From NCBI GenBank assembly GCA_000310025.1, contig FN649744.1, positions 2,248,422 through 2,312,421 on the forward strand: DNA of 64,000 bases. The letters are read 5' to 3'. Source of the stretch: Ectocarpus siliculosus. Its lineage: Eukaryota; Sar; Phaeophyceae; Ectocarpales; Ectocarpaceae. The translations under genes were made by a program, and so were the position numbers. Each line of letters begins with the position of its first letter. The first letter of the stretch is position 1. The notes below the pieces were generated by a model. The model searched no databases. It was not told the origin of the DNA and was given only the letters and a program-made list of their open reading frames with translations. Below are positions 14,101 to 26,647 of the stretch, one piece after another.

Positions 14101-14552
14101 AATACTGCCCTTGATTGAGCATTGCGCGCGTGCCTTCGAAATTCTATTCTGCCAATAGAGTCTAACAGCTCAAGCACACAGATGGACACAAGTAGAGCGT
14201 GATCTTACAATCTCCGCCCGGTAGTCTATAAAAAAATAAACGTGGTACCCACGTATCGGGAGCACCCCTGCTTTAACTGCTGTAGGATGGGCCGGGGGAC
14301 GGTCCTCTTGACTACTGTAGACTATACCCAAAGGTGTCCCGAGTTCTTGCGCTGCTCTTGGTGCGGTATTCTGTATCTATGTGCCGATGATGCCCGATAT
14401 CTACAGTACACCATAGACTATGTGTGCATAGTGCCACCTGCCGTTGACAGGGTCTTGATACCATGGCGTCTACGTAGTCTGCAGGTCAGTAACGGTAAAT
14501 GATTTCCCCCCGACAATGTCGGCTCGTGCTCGTGTCTCCGGTGTACTCAAGC
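11137..14552. other. Gene-free interval between MYB and WSC genes
   Basis: No exon chain is supported. The interval contains homopolymer C (about 12992-13010) and a GA dinucleotide run (about 13155-13172). Open frames such as 11929-12354 (+) and 13047-13745 (-) lack splice context and recognisable motifs. The first few hundred bases are presumably the MYB 3' UTR. Confidence 0.4.
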
Positions 14553-17500
14553 ATGAAGATGACGAAGATCATGGCGCTCTTGCTGCTGCTTGTCGGAGTC
14601 CTAATGCTGGGCTACGCGCACGGCAGCGACAACGACAACAACAACAACGACAACATCAACAACAACAACGACGACGACAAGACCTCCTCCCACGACCAGG
14701 TGAGGTAGATGTCGGATGAACTCTCTCTCAAGCCCCCGACGTTCAAAATACCGCTCGCTGCCAATCATGTCATGGGCCTGGTCAAGCAGTAGACTGCGGC
14801 AGTACATATGTAGTCTACCATGTACCTTCACCGACCACGTTCCATCTGGTGCGCTCACAACCACCACCATCTGCTGCCCTATACACACTGCTGTTGGATT
14901 GTCGGTGTGGTGTTATTGGCTGCGAATATCGTCTACAGTAGGCGTTATAGTCCCAGTGCAACGGCATTGCTGCTGTACTCCACAGCAGTAGTTCTGTAGG
15001 CTGTGGGCAGAGGCGCTGCCAATTTGTGCTGGGTTGGCGTCGTCAGTAGGACTGCGTTGTCGTACAGTACGGTAGTTCCCCCGCATTTTCGTAGATTGCT
15101 GTCGACTTCGTAGATCGCTGTGGGCGCGATGGTATGTATGTAGCGCAGAGTTGCGGAGGAACCCGCTCTGCCACACTTTTCTGCTGGCGCTGAGCTACAG
15201 AGAGCAGGGCCCGCCCCAATCAAAGTGAGTGAGATCAATTGTTCCTCTAGAATAGTCGGGGTCGCCCCACATCGCAATCACATTACATCTGGAGTCGTGA
15301 TGGCAGGCAGCATAGCTTCCGCAACAAACGTGTGTGTCGTGTTGATCAGTCATCGGTTTGGTCGTTAGCTGTTGTTCGCCCTTTGTGTCAGGGGGGCGAG
15401 GCGGAGCGGACGAGACGACTCTGGTTTGACTTCGCCATTGCCAACCGCTGGCGCCGCTCCTGGCCTTGAGACTAGAGAGAGTTATCAGGCCAACTAACCT
15501 TGACTGTTCGTGCTGCGGCCGTGGCAGCCGGGTTGACGATGAAACACCGATTTGTCTTGCCCACCGCATGACCCGATTTAGCCAACTGCTTCGTGCCCGT
15601 GATGTGATGTGGTATGCATACATATCGTCACCTGCTTCACGGAAATCCTGAATGTCATCGATGACGATGCTATCGGCACATCATCCGTGCCTGATTCCCG
15701 TCCCGGAGCCGCTGCTCTTAAGAGCTCCTCGGTCACTCACACCCACGGTCCGCATGTTCTCATCTCCTCTCATATCTCACCATCCACCAAGAACAACAAC
15801 ACACGAGCGATGCGGCCGATTACAGCAGAAGAAAGTAATATCCGCCGTTGAGATTACCGCATGACAACACAAGTCTACTTCTGTATGAATGCGACATTAC
15901 CAGATCGGCACCGCGACTCTTGCTGCTGTAGAGAAATCGAGCTTTGAAAATCCGTCCACGGGGTGTGATACCTTGTGTTTGTGTCACTCATCTGCTGTAG
16001 TTGAGAGTTGAGAGAGTACTCTTGGGAACAAACCGTAACCGCACCTTACGAACTCCGCTCTGCTGTCGTAAGGGTGTCTACAATGAAGCCCGTGGCATTA
16101 ATACTGCCATTTACCATGTATGTCTTATGTCGTGTGCATGCACCTGAAACGCGCAGTATCGACCAAGCACGGCTGCTGTCCTAGGAAGATTGGCTGCCAT
16201 ACTGACGTAGAGTACATCCGTCCGTATTATGTCCTGCCGCTGTTGACTGCAACCCCGGAAAATTTGAAATTCCCAGTTTCCGCCTAGTGTCAGCTCCCGA
16301 GTCTGCACCTTCAGCAGTACCTGCTTTGCCGGTACTTGTACGAGAACGGCGAGAAAAACACAAAGCACACAAGAAAAGCAGTAAGCCTTCCCCCCACTGC
16401 TGCCAATTACTGCTGTATTTACTGCATATTCGTGGCGTCTCGAGCCATGTATTCCTATTGTACATGCATTCTGTGTACATTGCATGAAAAACTCGTAAAG
16501 TTTTTTTTGTGATGTGCAGAGCTGAGAAGCTGCTGTGTACGGAGAAGTAACTTCCAAAGCCTTTATGCATTCGTTGCTTTGTAACGTGTACCGAACTCTT
16601 TGCGTGAAGAATTCTCCCGCCCCAGAATAAAGTAGAATCCAAGCCAGCAAACCAGCAATCCAAAGACAAACAAATTGAGAGTGCGTGCACTACTGCACAA
16701 CATGTCAACGATGCACATCCTCCTCGTTGGTCCTCTTTTCGTCCGTCCGTCACGGTGTAATCCACACACGAGCAGGAGCCCGTGGTCGTTATCGAGCCTT
16801 CCGTCCTGCCCGGAAGCAACTATGGCGACAGCAGCTCCCGGCCGTTCCAGCCGCTGTTGAGCGTCGACGAAGACGCCACCACTACCACCGCCGCCTCCAC
16901 CCACGACCGTTTTGAGCACGTTGGCTGCCTGAAGTTGACGGAGGAAGAGATGATCTCCCTCGGGAGGATCGAGACCAAGGCCGAAGCTGACATCATCCCG
17001 GGGGTGTTCGGCAGGGATGACATGACCCCGCAGGTACGTTGGTGGGCCGATTGACATAACATCGCGGCTACTGGTGGCCAAACTGCAATAAATCCCGTCT
17101 GGACATCATGCCATAATTATGTACGTCGCGAATATTCAAGTTGAGTTGCGGCCATCCTTCAGTTGTCGGTTATGGTGTGGCTTTTGGCGCAATCAGGACG
17201 TTTGCGGTCACTCGGCTCTGCCGTCTTTTCACGCACCACATCTCTGTTGCTCGTTGACTTCTGCTGTTCCTCTTTCCCCTCTCTCGCTCTCAGCAATGTG
17301 CTGTAATTTGCGAGGGCGGGGGGCAAGATGGCTTCGCGGTCACCCGAGGCGACCTGTGCACCTGCTTTGCGGAAGCAGACGCCGGGATCTTCGAGGACAG
17401 GAAGGGTGGTGTATGCGATGCCCCCTGCACCGGCGACAGCTCGCAGCCATGCGGCGGAGTTGGCTCGTTCGACGTGTACCGGCTGAGCCTCACAGGAGGC

Positions 17501-18318
17501 CGCGACCGGAACCAGCTCCCTCGCCACGCCACCGTCACGGTCGAAAGCACCGGATTGCCCGTGAACGATGAAACCACCACCACTGCCGGTAAGACGAGGG
17601 ATTCCCAGGATTTTACTCTCACTGTACCGTAGCTGATTCTCCTTGTGTGAATGCGTGGCCAAAGGTGGTCGAAACGGTCTGTACAATGCTGCCACATATT
17701 GTTGTGCGTGTCAAGGGTGTGGCCCACGGCGTGGTGCATCGTGTCCCGTGCGTGCTATTTCTTGGGCTCCGTTGGCAACCGCACGCATGCATTCATCACT
17801 CTACGGTAAATCTCGTCGCATGGATTGTACCAGTCTTGGTATTGGTATATATGATGTCGATCTCGAGGACAAGACAAGCCGCGCCGATATGAGTAAAAAA
17901 GCACTCGCTCCTTCACGACACGTTTGCTTGTCGATCTCACCCCGACACACTACACTGAGGCCGAGTCTTGCACGTGGGCGTGATGTGTCCCTCTTGTCCC
18001 TGATGAACCTTTGCTTTGGACTTGCTTGTCGGACACCAAACTAAGTATTGGAGAAATCCTGCGCCTAGGACGTGGGGTCTAAGACTCTGCTGCATCGTTT
18101 TCTTCTCTTAAGGGTCACTTTTTCGTGATCACAAACTATCACATTGAAGGTTGAAGTACCTCACGCCGCCGTTTCCACAGGAGTCGCTTCATCCGGCACC
18201 AGCACCGCCGACACCAGCACCGCCGACCTCAGCGGCACCACCACCACCACCACGACCAGCAACGGCAACAGCATCAACATCAACAACGATGGCTACGACA
18301 ACAACGGCGACAACGGCT

Positions 18319-18360
<42 letters not shown>

Positions 18361-20959
18361 TCATCAACACCAGCGACGACGACCACGACGACAACACCAA
18401 CGGCGGCACCAGCAACAACAACGACAGCAACAACAACGGCAACAGCAACAACGGAGACCACGACGACGATGCCCCTGGCCCGGAAGACTTCACCGACGGC
18501 GACGCAAAGACCAACGACAATGTGAGGAAAACCAACCACAGAACTCATCTACTTCTCGGAATATGGCAATCATTCTCTACAGTTTCATACCGAAACGGTA
18601 TTGCGGCCATCAGTGGGTCAGTAGCGGACTTGGTGAACTTGAACATAAGGTATATTTCAACCGTGTAGTAGTAAGGGTTAACAAGCGATCTGGCGGTGCC
18701 GATCTGTGTCAACATGATGGACGAACTGTGCTACAGAAGTTCGAGACGCGGCGGTGACAGATAAGGTAGCCTCAAAGTCAGGATACCAACATCCACTCAC
18801 TCACCCACCCACCACACACACGCGCGCTGTGGGGGCGTTCCACCGCTCCGTGCAGGGTAGATAGGTTGCCGCACCTCCACAGACCCGCCGAAACGCTTTT
18901 TTATGATCCTCCTCCAAACGCTCGTTGTACAGATTCGCCAGGGGACAGTGAAAGTCAAGACCTTCGTCAGCTGGTGGAGGCCACGCCAGCTCACCCTGGT
19001 CGACGCTTCAACCCTGAAGCTGTGCAAGATGGCCCGCGGAGGAGGGGTCAAGTCCTGCCAGGTTTGTACCCTGCTACCACCGCCCTCGGTTTGCTTCCCC
19101 CCGTGTTTTGCATCTAACAACCTCAATCGAGGTTGAAACCAAACGGATATTTGTTTTGCCCGCATGTGCTTTGCACAGGCCGGTTGGGTCCATGGCAATC
19201 TATTCGAACATGGGTTGCTAGCTGTTTGGTGCCGCTAGGCCGCTATTACCGCAGTGGTGTGCAGTAGTCAGTACGGCACGTAACCTCTCGGTTTGCTCCC
19301 AGAGCCAGAATCTTATCTGGGCAATCAAGAGCACACGAATCGTCTGTACGGTGTGGAATGCTGAGCGATGATCACCCCATGACTTGCACCGTAAATGGTG
19401 TCGCTGCTCTCTTGTCCTGTTTTTACCTGCGGTCGTTTCATAACACTCTCTGCGTATTATTCTCGTTTGACGTGCCATCTGTCAACTCTTAGGACATGCC
19501 CTTGGATAGTTCGACCGAGGTGGTACGGGTCGAGGGTAAGCACGGGAGGCCCAGGAAGGACGGACGCTTCGTGTTCCGTGTTTCGACAGGAGTTCCTAGA
19601 GGTCTGACGAACAAACGGGTGAGCAAACGGCGTTTTCCATGCAACATACCCCTCATTTATGGCTTGCATCAAGCTTGTTATCTATCGGTATGCTCACAAT
19701 GTTCCTGACATAGCGACAAAGGGTGCTGCGCTATCGCGTACTCTCGAGCCAGCTAGCCGGAGATGGCCGTACAACCATTCACGCAATAGTAGCAGTACCT
19801 CACGCTGCACCAACCACCACGCCAACTTCTCATGCGTACCTAACCAACCATCTTTTTGTCGATTGCTCTCCGTCACCGCCCGTGTTCGTCCTGGCGTTGA
19901 TGGTCCGCTTTCCGTCATTCATTTGCTAACGATGCCTTCCTTCACAGTGGGAGCTCGATGCGGGAAGCTCCGCAGATTTGGACAAGAGGATGTCGGTCCT
20001 AGAGGGTGTCACAACGCGCGATTTCGAGAAGGAGGCAGATTTTTTCTGGGTAAGTACTCGTTGTTGTTTTTCATTGTACTGGACGTGTTTGGCGAGGGGC
20101 GGGGGCGTGTTGTCGATGCCGTAGCTGTCGTTGTTGGTGTTGGCGTTGCAGTCGCTGCTCTTCAACACGCTGTCGCTTCTGTGTCTGTATTGTAGCCGGT
20201 AGCCAACGGTACGGTAGAGTTCCTCCTGCCACGGCACGGAAGCGTACGGTAACCGTAGTAGCCTTCATTCCACGAGGCACCTACAGCAGCAACAGACAAA
20301 CCCGAGTCCATGTCTTCCGTTCCATGCACCTAATCAAATTCTGCAACATGCACTCGTGCGACGCGCCACTATTGCAGGACACTCCGCGGGCGGGTGACTT
20401 GGGGGACTCGTTCAAGTTCTCCACGGAGCTCGGGCCATTCACGTTCGCCCCCACGCCCGCCTTCCGTGGCGACAGCATTTCTGTCGATGACTACCCGCTC
20501 ATCCCCGGCCAGTTCCTCTCGACGGCACCGGTCGTAAACTCCGCCAACCTGGAGGTGACGGAGGTCGGGGACCTCATTCTGCGGCAGGGCGACATCCCGG
20601 CGTACCCGACTAACGACACACCGCTGTGGGCCCACCGTGTTACGGGGTCGGTCGGGTACACCGCCAGCGGGGGGCTAGGGTGCGCTCTGGAGGCGTGGTG
20701 GGAGAGGGCCACCAACGGCGGAGAAGACATGGGTATCCCCGTCCACTTGGCCGTGAAGAACGGCAGGTGGAGGGTCGGCAGGGGTTGGATGTGCACCCTG
20801 GGACGAAGCCCCAGGGTGGCGGGAGGGTGGAGGGTCCACCTCCCGTGGGACTCCCACGGGAAGGCCCTGAAGGCAGCGTCGCTTCAGGTCCGCGACGGCA
20901 GTGCCGTGATGGCCACGGAAGACGGCCACATCCTGTGGAGCTCTTCGCCCTCGCCATGA
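14553..20959 (+). CDS. Secreted WSC-domain protein with Ser-rich linker and lectin-like C-terminus
   Basis: The exon model is 14553-14699, 16773-17033, 17294-17588, 18181-18521, 18933-19061, 19493-19618, 19948-20049 and 20378-20959, giving 660 residues with all phases consistent. Residues 1-26 form a signal peptide (MKMTKIMALLLLLVGVLML), followed by an Asp/Asn run. The WSC domain spans about 98-200. Eight cysteines fit the family: C101, C138, C142, C158, C160, C177, C181 and C189, in the contexts HVGC, MTPQQCAVIC, LCTC, CDAPC and QPCGG. Residues 236-349 are a Thr/Ser/Asn/Asp linker with a run of Ser encoded by AGC repeats, typical of an extended, probably glycosylated stalk. The C-terminal 190 residues contain two similar segments (NLEVTEVGDLIL...PLW and LQVRDGSAVM...HILW) that resemble beta-prism (bulb-lectin-like) repeats; this is a weak guess. 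WSC domains are thought to bind carbohydrate, so a wall or matrix role is likely. No C-terminal membrane anchor is seen. Intron 1 is 2.1 kb and could hide another exon. Confidence 0.85.
15936..15976 (+). repeat. Single end of a TIR element (same family as 62561-62779)
   Basis: The sequence aatcgagctttgaaaatc and the following gtcc..ggggtgtgata match the right terminus of the TIR element in the CBS gene with few differences. No inverted partner was found nearby, so this is a solo or decayed end. It lies in intron 1 of the WSC gene. Confidence 0.55.
18318..18361 (+). repeat. (AGC)n microsatellite encoding poly-Ser
   Basis: About 14 uninterrupted AGC triplets lie within exon 4 of the WSC gene and encode part of the Ser-rich linker. 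Copy number is likely to vary between individuals. Confidence 0.9.
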
Positions 20960-22459
20960 AGGGGGGTGTGGGGTGCCGTCAGTGGTTGCTTCCTGAGTCA
21001 TTCGATACGTGCCCGTTCTTGTGACGGAGTGCCGAGGAAGGGAAGGATGGACGCACGGATGGAGAACGGTTTATTTGTGAACGCAGGACAACAGCCCTTC
21101 TGTTGCTCCGTCGTGTACATGTGGTCTGTTTCAGCATCTGTGAGCGGGCGTGGTGAATCATCTCATGTCTTGTCGGTTTCGTTTTTTGTCTTGAGAGCTC
21201 GTTCTACGATTGATTGTATCCTGCATGGTTCTGGGCTCAAGGTTGGGTTTCTCGGCTTGCTCATCCGTTTGGCGGTTGCCCTAGTGCAGTCTTGCATTCG
21301 CCCCCCACATGGAGTAGTTTTCTTTTGTTTCATTGTGCATTTTTCTTTGTTGTTCCCTGCAAGCTCGTTAATCATCTCTTAATCGCAGTTTTTTTTCGTT
21401 TTTTGTCGAAAGTGCTGGTGGTGTCAATTGTTAGTGCACGGGACGAAAGGCCTTCCGCCCCGCGTTTGTGCTTGTTATGAATGTCAGGCTGTTTGATCGT
21501 TCGATTCCACCGTTATGGTCGGGGGAGCATCATTCATTTCCGCTGAATATGCTGCGGTGGAGGTTTTGTCTGCCACGGCATCACACCAATAAGAAGGGGG
21601 GTGTTGTCTTGAGTGGTACACCTATGTTTGACTACAATGTCGGATTCGATTTTTCGGCACCCTGGTGTGGATGATGCTCGGCGACTGGGAAGCCGCCACA
21701 GATGTACGCTGAATCTAGACTTTGGGACAAGCACGACCGGGCGGGGAACATGTGTTGTGAAGCTATTTGACATTTATCTGGACGTGACGAAAGTGTTGCA
21801 CCTTCAGAAAGTACCGCCGAGGGTATTCGTTATTTTCCGGCCCACTGCTCGTAGTCGTCGTTGTTGTCTACCCACTGCATAGTCCGTCCTGACCTGAGTT
21901 CAAAACCTCTTTTTCCTTTTCCTGCATCCATTTAGACTATGTACACTTTCACCAAGAAGGAAAACGTTCGAAATCATGTAGAGCAACACCAGCACCGCCT
22001 TTGCCAGCGCTCACTCACGCACGTACAAATTGCGGCACCAACCCAGCGAACCAAGAGTCCAAAGACGGAGTCTCAGAACTCGCTGCGAAGAGTCGTTCTT
22101 ATGAAATCACACAGAAAGACAGACACGGCGACGAGAGGCCCCAAAATTGAAACGAACCGCGTGAGGGCCAGAGTAGAGCCCACCGACCGTATCATTTGGA
22201 ACCTGAAATGCTATCATGCACGATGAAAGGATTCCTGTCCTCCGCCCAAGTCGCTCAGATTGCTTCCGTGGCCCAGCCACCCTAACTGCAGTAGTTCAAC
22301 TGGATCGCGGGCAGGGGTACAAGCACGCAAAAAGGCTGCTTGCCGTAAACCAACACCAAAATCTTGTGCTATGTAGTAGGGGGTGGCGTCCCCCTGCCAC
22401 TTCGTCTCGGTGAGTGCAAACAAATAAGACTACTAGACTGTTGGATGTGTGCATACCGG
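20960..22459. other. 3' flank of WSC gene, no gene seen
   Basis: Nothing coding is recognised. The first part is probably 3' UTR. It contains one copy of a dispersed repeat (about 21480-21720). Confidence 0.4.
21480..21720. repeat. Dispersed repeat, copy A
   Basis: Shares an ordered series of blocks with 27662-27882 in the same orientation: an ATGTC..G start, GATCG.TC.ATTC, GGGGAG.ATCATT, CTGAATA, GTTGTCT, and GGATGATG.T.GGCGACTGG near the end. The flanking DNA does not match, so this is a dispersed repeat and not a large duplication. No terminal repeats or poly(A) were found. Confidence 0.6.
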
Positions 22460-22779
22460 TCGCCCCGATGGTCTAGTTGGTATCCTCGAAACCTTCCAGA
22501 GGTCAGGGCAGGGGTTCGAATCCCGGCGTAAGCGAGCTTTTCTTGCAAAGTGAGTTTTTCTCTCGCTTCCGCTCCTGGCCTAGACCTAGTGGATAGCGCT
22601 AGTTCGTGTGTTCACAGAGGGATGAGAGTGCTGAACTCTTGTTGCATTAAAAATCGAAGGCAAGGTACCGCAGGAGGGGAGGGTAGAGAGGGGCTCTTCT
22701 GTGTGACCACGCGTTGGAGTAAACGGCACTAGTGCTGTGGGCGCTGATTTGAAGCGAAGACAAAAAAAAAAAAAAAAAA
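22460..22779 (+). mobile_element. tRNA-derived SINE, copy 1
   Basis: The 5' end is tRNA-like. An A box (TGGTCTAGTTGG, 22469-22480) and a perfect B box (GGTTCGAATCC, 22513-22523) are spaced as in an RNA polymerase III internal promoter. A tRNA-unrelated body of about 200 bp follows and ends in a run of 18 A. The whole unit recurs at 26346-26647, which excludes a simple tRNA gene. Copy 1 has an extra block of about 18 bp near 22560-22580 that copy 2 lacks. No convincing target-site duplication was found. Confidence 0.85.
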
Positions 22780-22923
22780 CGTAAAGACAACTGCTGTGGA
22801 TGCACGCTGTGTGCATCCCCCCGACTCCGATTTACAATATACAACGGACATGCTTGCTGAGAACTGTAGTTCACAGCATGTACCGGCAGTAGTAGCTACC
22901 CTGCTGTGGATGTGGTTGCTGTG

Positions 22924-22971
<48 letters not shown>

Positions 22972-25900
22972 CGGTGGGCACGATCATCAGTGGGACGCTG
23001 AAGGTCGTGAGCTGTGAAATATGAAAATGTCTTCTCATTGTCCCGAATGTCGAAACCGATTGAACGATCATTCAACACACCCAGCACTCTACCCCATCAC
23101 ATGAACCACGACTTCACAAGTATTCTGCGGAAAGATCCCAACCAAGTCGGACGTGCGATGAAACTATCTGGCTTTGCGTGATGTCATTCATCACGGTCGT
23201 ATGCATATGTCATGCGTGTACCTATGGTTAAACACAGCAGGTGGTACATGCTTTTGCCGAGATCTTCAATGTCCCGCCCCAAACAGCCTACTTTTAGTGA
23301 GCTGTGAGCCTGGCCAATAGTATACATGATACTACTGCCGTAGTTGGTGCAGCCGGTTCATCACCCCGTAGGCCGTACCCGTGGCTAGCGCATGCAGCCG
23401 AAGTCAGAAGTTTCATTATCTCGTAGGGCAGGTAGGTGATGTCCGTCCGTCCGTTCGTTCCACCACAAGCCACAACACAACACCGTTGACGATGGATTGG
23501 CGAATCATTTCCGCTGGCAGGACCAAACGACTTTCTTTTGTTACTCCGCATTATCATCATCGTCATCATCACCATCGGAAAAATTAAACGTGAGTGACCT
23601 CACACCCCTCCCCGCCCAAGGGCACACACCCGCCCGCACCACTCCACCCAACACCGACGCCAGGGGCAATGACGAGGGCGAATCCTTCATGCGGAAGGCC
23701 AAGACGCGGGAAACGCCGAGGAGGATGGCCTGGTTAGCTCGACCAAGTCTTCTCACAATGCTTTGACTCACTCCTCTCTGGCTTTTGTCGCCAACCCGAC
23801 AGGTGAGTGAGCCATTTCTCGAACTCTTTGAGCACTGTACGAGACTCAACTTTAGTGTCCTGCGTACTCTTGAGATAGATGTTGAGGAGAAGGAATGTTA
23901 CTGCCTCACGTAGCAATGTGTCTGTCTCTTGTAGGTTCCCCGAGCTGGACGAGATAGGCAATCTCAGCGGGAATGGCGTAGAGCAAGATTTTGCCGGAGG
24001 AAGGCGTTTTGACCTGTTCATTCATCGACGTGAAAACCGCCATCATGACGACAGACAGCAGAAGGCGGTGCCGGACGAATCTCATGCCACATGACCTACT
24101 GCTGCCATCTGGGTTCTCGCCCCTTCTCGTCCGCGTTCGGCCGTTCAATGCTTCTTCATCGTTTACAGATGGCGCGCAATAGATCAATTTTCGTGCACCT
24201 GAAGGCCCATTACATGTACATGCAGACTATGCCCCCAGTGCTGCGGTGGCGCACGCAGGCGGTGACTTATCACGACGAGCAAGCCAAACAGGGAAGAGGG
24301 TGGTTTTCGCAGACATGCAATAACTTCAACTACGGGTGGATCCTATTCTTATTATGCCGGCGGCAGCGGGTTGAAGACGATATTGAATACATACAATGCC
24401 CCTGGAGCAATCAACACAAACACAACAACAATCAAGCATGCAGAGAAAGCACTAGGGAACACTCCAAAGAGTGGAGAGGCACGACATGATGGTGCTCGTG
24501 CAATGTAGGCATGCTTTAGTTAGTCAATCGAGAAGCGGGAGATGCGATTGGAATGTGAATGAACAAACACTGCCGACTTTCACTTGGAAAATCATCCTGT
24601 TGCCGATTACCCGATGTATACAGTGAATCCTGAGGCTGATTTCACCGGCGTGTCATTTTAGTGTTCAAGCAAAGACACACCCAGCCCTTTCGCGTATTGC
24701 GTGCCGCGGTCGGAACCGACCTACCGTTTCCAAGCCTCTTGGAGATGAACTACATCGATTGCCAGTGGGAAACGTTTTTCTCATCCTCTACACTCTACAG
24801 TAAACTATGGACATGCGTCCACATTGATTGCTTCTTCAACCTCTTCCCACAGACGGATATGCGTCCAAACCTTGACACACACGACGATTTATCGACAAAA
24901 GCCACAACGGCTGACTGTGGCGACCGAAGTCCGGTATGAACCAGCGCCGCCCAATGAGACTTCGTTATTTTTTTGTTGAAGGAAGTATATCCTTATCCGC
25001 GTCAAGGTAGCTGATGTACAAAATTATTGCCATCGTTGTCTTGTCCACGTAAGCAGGCGAGAACGCATACGTACGGGTTTAGATTTGTATGCAGTCTAGA
25101 AAATAAAACGGCCACGGATTCACTATTGTTGTGAGGCACGTTTCGGTTGCAATTTGTTGGTGATGGGCCGGGCATGTACCCTTTCTTCGCAGTTCCCAAT
25201 CGAACTTGCTCGTCATCGTCGTCGTCGTCTACCGTCCCAAACCTTCGTCCACGTTCTGTAAGGTCGATGTCTCCAGTCCTAACTTTGATCTTCACCTTTG
25301 TCCCTGCATCTGTTGGTCCATGTACTCGTTAAACCCCGTCCATATTCACTCCGGCCCGCAAAAAGTTATCCCGTAAGGGTGCCCATATTCACACACCCGA
25401 CGAACCAACTGCCCAACCTCTTCCCTCTACACCTTCCCAGCATCCTATACAGATAGATTCACAAGACGCCTACCAAACTGTCTTTTTGACCCTGTTACCC
25501 ACTGGGGAGATATTACGGTGTGCTGCTCGTAAATCGTGGAAAAATCATAATTTTCGCTGACGCTATGGATTCATTACTAATCAATCTTAGACTATTTTCT
25601 TCGATAGAGATGGATTCGTTGGGTCAAATTGGTGGAAAAAATTAAAAACGTTACCGCCCTCGGGTACCCGCCCACGCTTCTCCCGTCGACATTCTATTTA
25701 TTCTTGCCATGTAGTGACCGCATGCATAGTAGAATAGTGCACTACGATAGTGTGCACGTCAATCAGGTTTTATCTGTAGAACAGATTCAGATGAAACAAT
25801 GACAACAAATATCACGTTGAGTGCCCGCGCCCAGGACTGGTTGTTGTTGGTGGTGGAGAAACCACACGACAATCATCTACACCCACACCACATCCTCGAC

Positions 25901-26345
25901 TCAATTTCCAGTGGGACAATAGACCCGGAGAAGCATCCCGCCCCTGCGCGCGTGAACGAATAACCCCTACTATACAAGCGCTCGACGGACACAAACCAAT
26001 CTGGACGTACGTAGGCGCTCGCAGTAGTGCCGAGTGTTCCGTTTGCTTATCGCCAATATATTTGCGGGCCTATCATTCATTCTCTACGCGAAAGTACACA
26101 CCAATCCCGAAATTCACCATTTCGGGGGGATGCACTTACTACACGGTTGAAATTCCCTTGCCGGCCCTGGCTAAACCGATAATACTATGGCTTCATGCAG
26201 AGAGTGAAACCCAAAATGAGGTACAAATCCCTCTCCGGCCTTCTTCAATACTGTAGCTCGGGAAGGTAGACAATACAAACCGGGTTTGTTTGAGTTCCTG
26301 GGGTACAATATCCGACAATACCCAATGTTTATGCCCCCCCCACCA
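22780..26345. other. Gene-free interval between the two SINE copies
   Basis: Contains a (CTG)n microsatellite at about 22926-22966 and a possible LRR-like coding scrap on the minus strand near 23932-24027. No exon chain is supported on either strand. Confidence 0.4.
22926..22966. repeat. (CTG)n microsatellite
   Basis: An interrupted run of CTG triplets in intergenic DNA just after SINE copy 1. Confidence 0.85.
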
Positions 26346-26647
26346 TCGCCCCGGTGGTCTAGTTGGTACCCTCGAAACCTTCTAGAGGTCAGGTCAGGGG
26401 TTCGAATCCCGGCGCAAGCGAGCATTTCTTACAAAGTGAGTTTTTCTCTCGCTTCATAGTGGATAGCGCTAGTAAGTGTGTACACAGAGGGAAGAGAGTG
26501 CTGAACTCTTCTCGCATGAAAAATCGTAGGCAAAGTACCGCAGGAGGGTAGGGTAGAGAGGAGCTCTTCTGCGTGACCACGGGTTGGAGTAAACGGCACG
26601 AGTGCTGTGAGCGTTGATTTGAAGTGAAGACAAAAAAAAAAAAAAAA
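26346..26647 (+). mobile_element. tRNA-derived SINE, copy 2
   Basis: Second copy of the element at 22460-22779, same orientation, about 90% identical by eye. The A box is at 26355-26366 and the B box at 26399-26409. It has the same body and ends in a run of about 16 A. It is shorter by one block of about 18 bp in the body. Confidence 0.85.

Noticed and set aside
16111-16819. Long open frames on the minus strand within WSC intron 1
   Set aside because: Two overlapping frames of similar length, no motifs, and the region is intronic in the well-supported plus-strand gene.
22460-22540. A tRNA gene (A and B boxes present)
   Set aside because: The same unit with a 200-bp body and poly(A) tail recurs at 26346, and the anticodon region does not fold into a convincing cloverleaf; it is a SINE head.
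22440-22830. Target-site duplication tgtgtgcat around SINE copy 1
   Set aside because: The second occurrence lies about 30 bp beyond the poly(A) tail and does not abut the element, so it is not a credible duplication.
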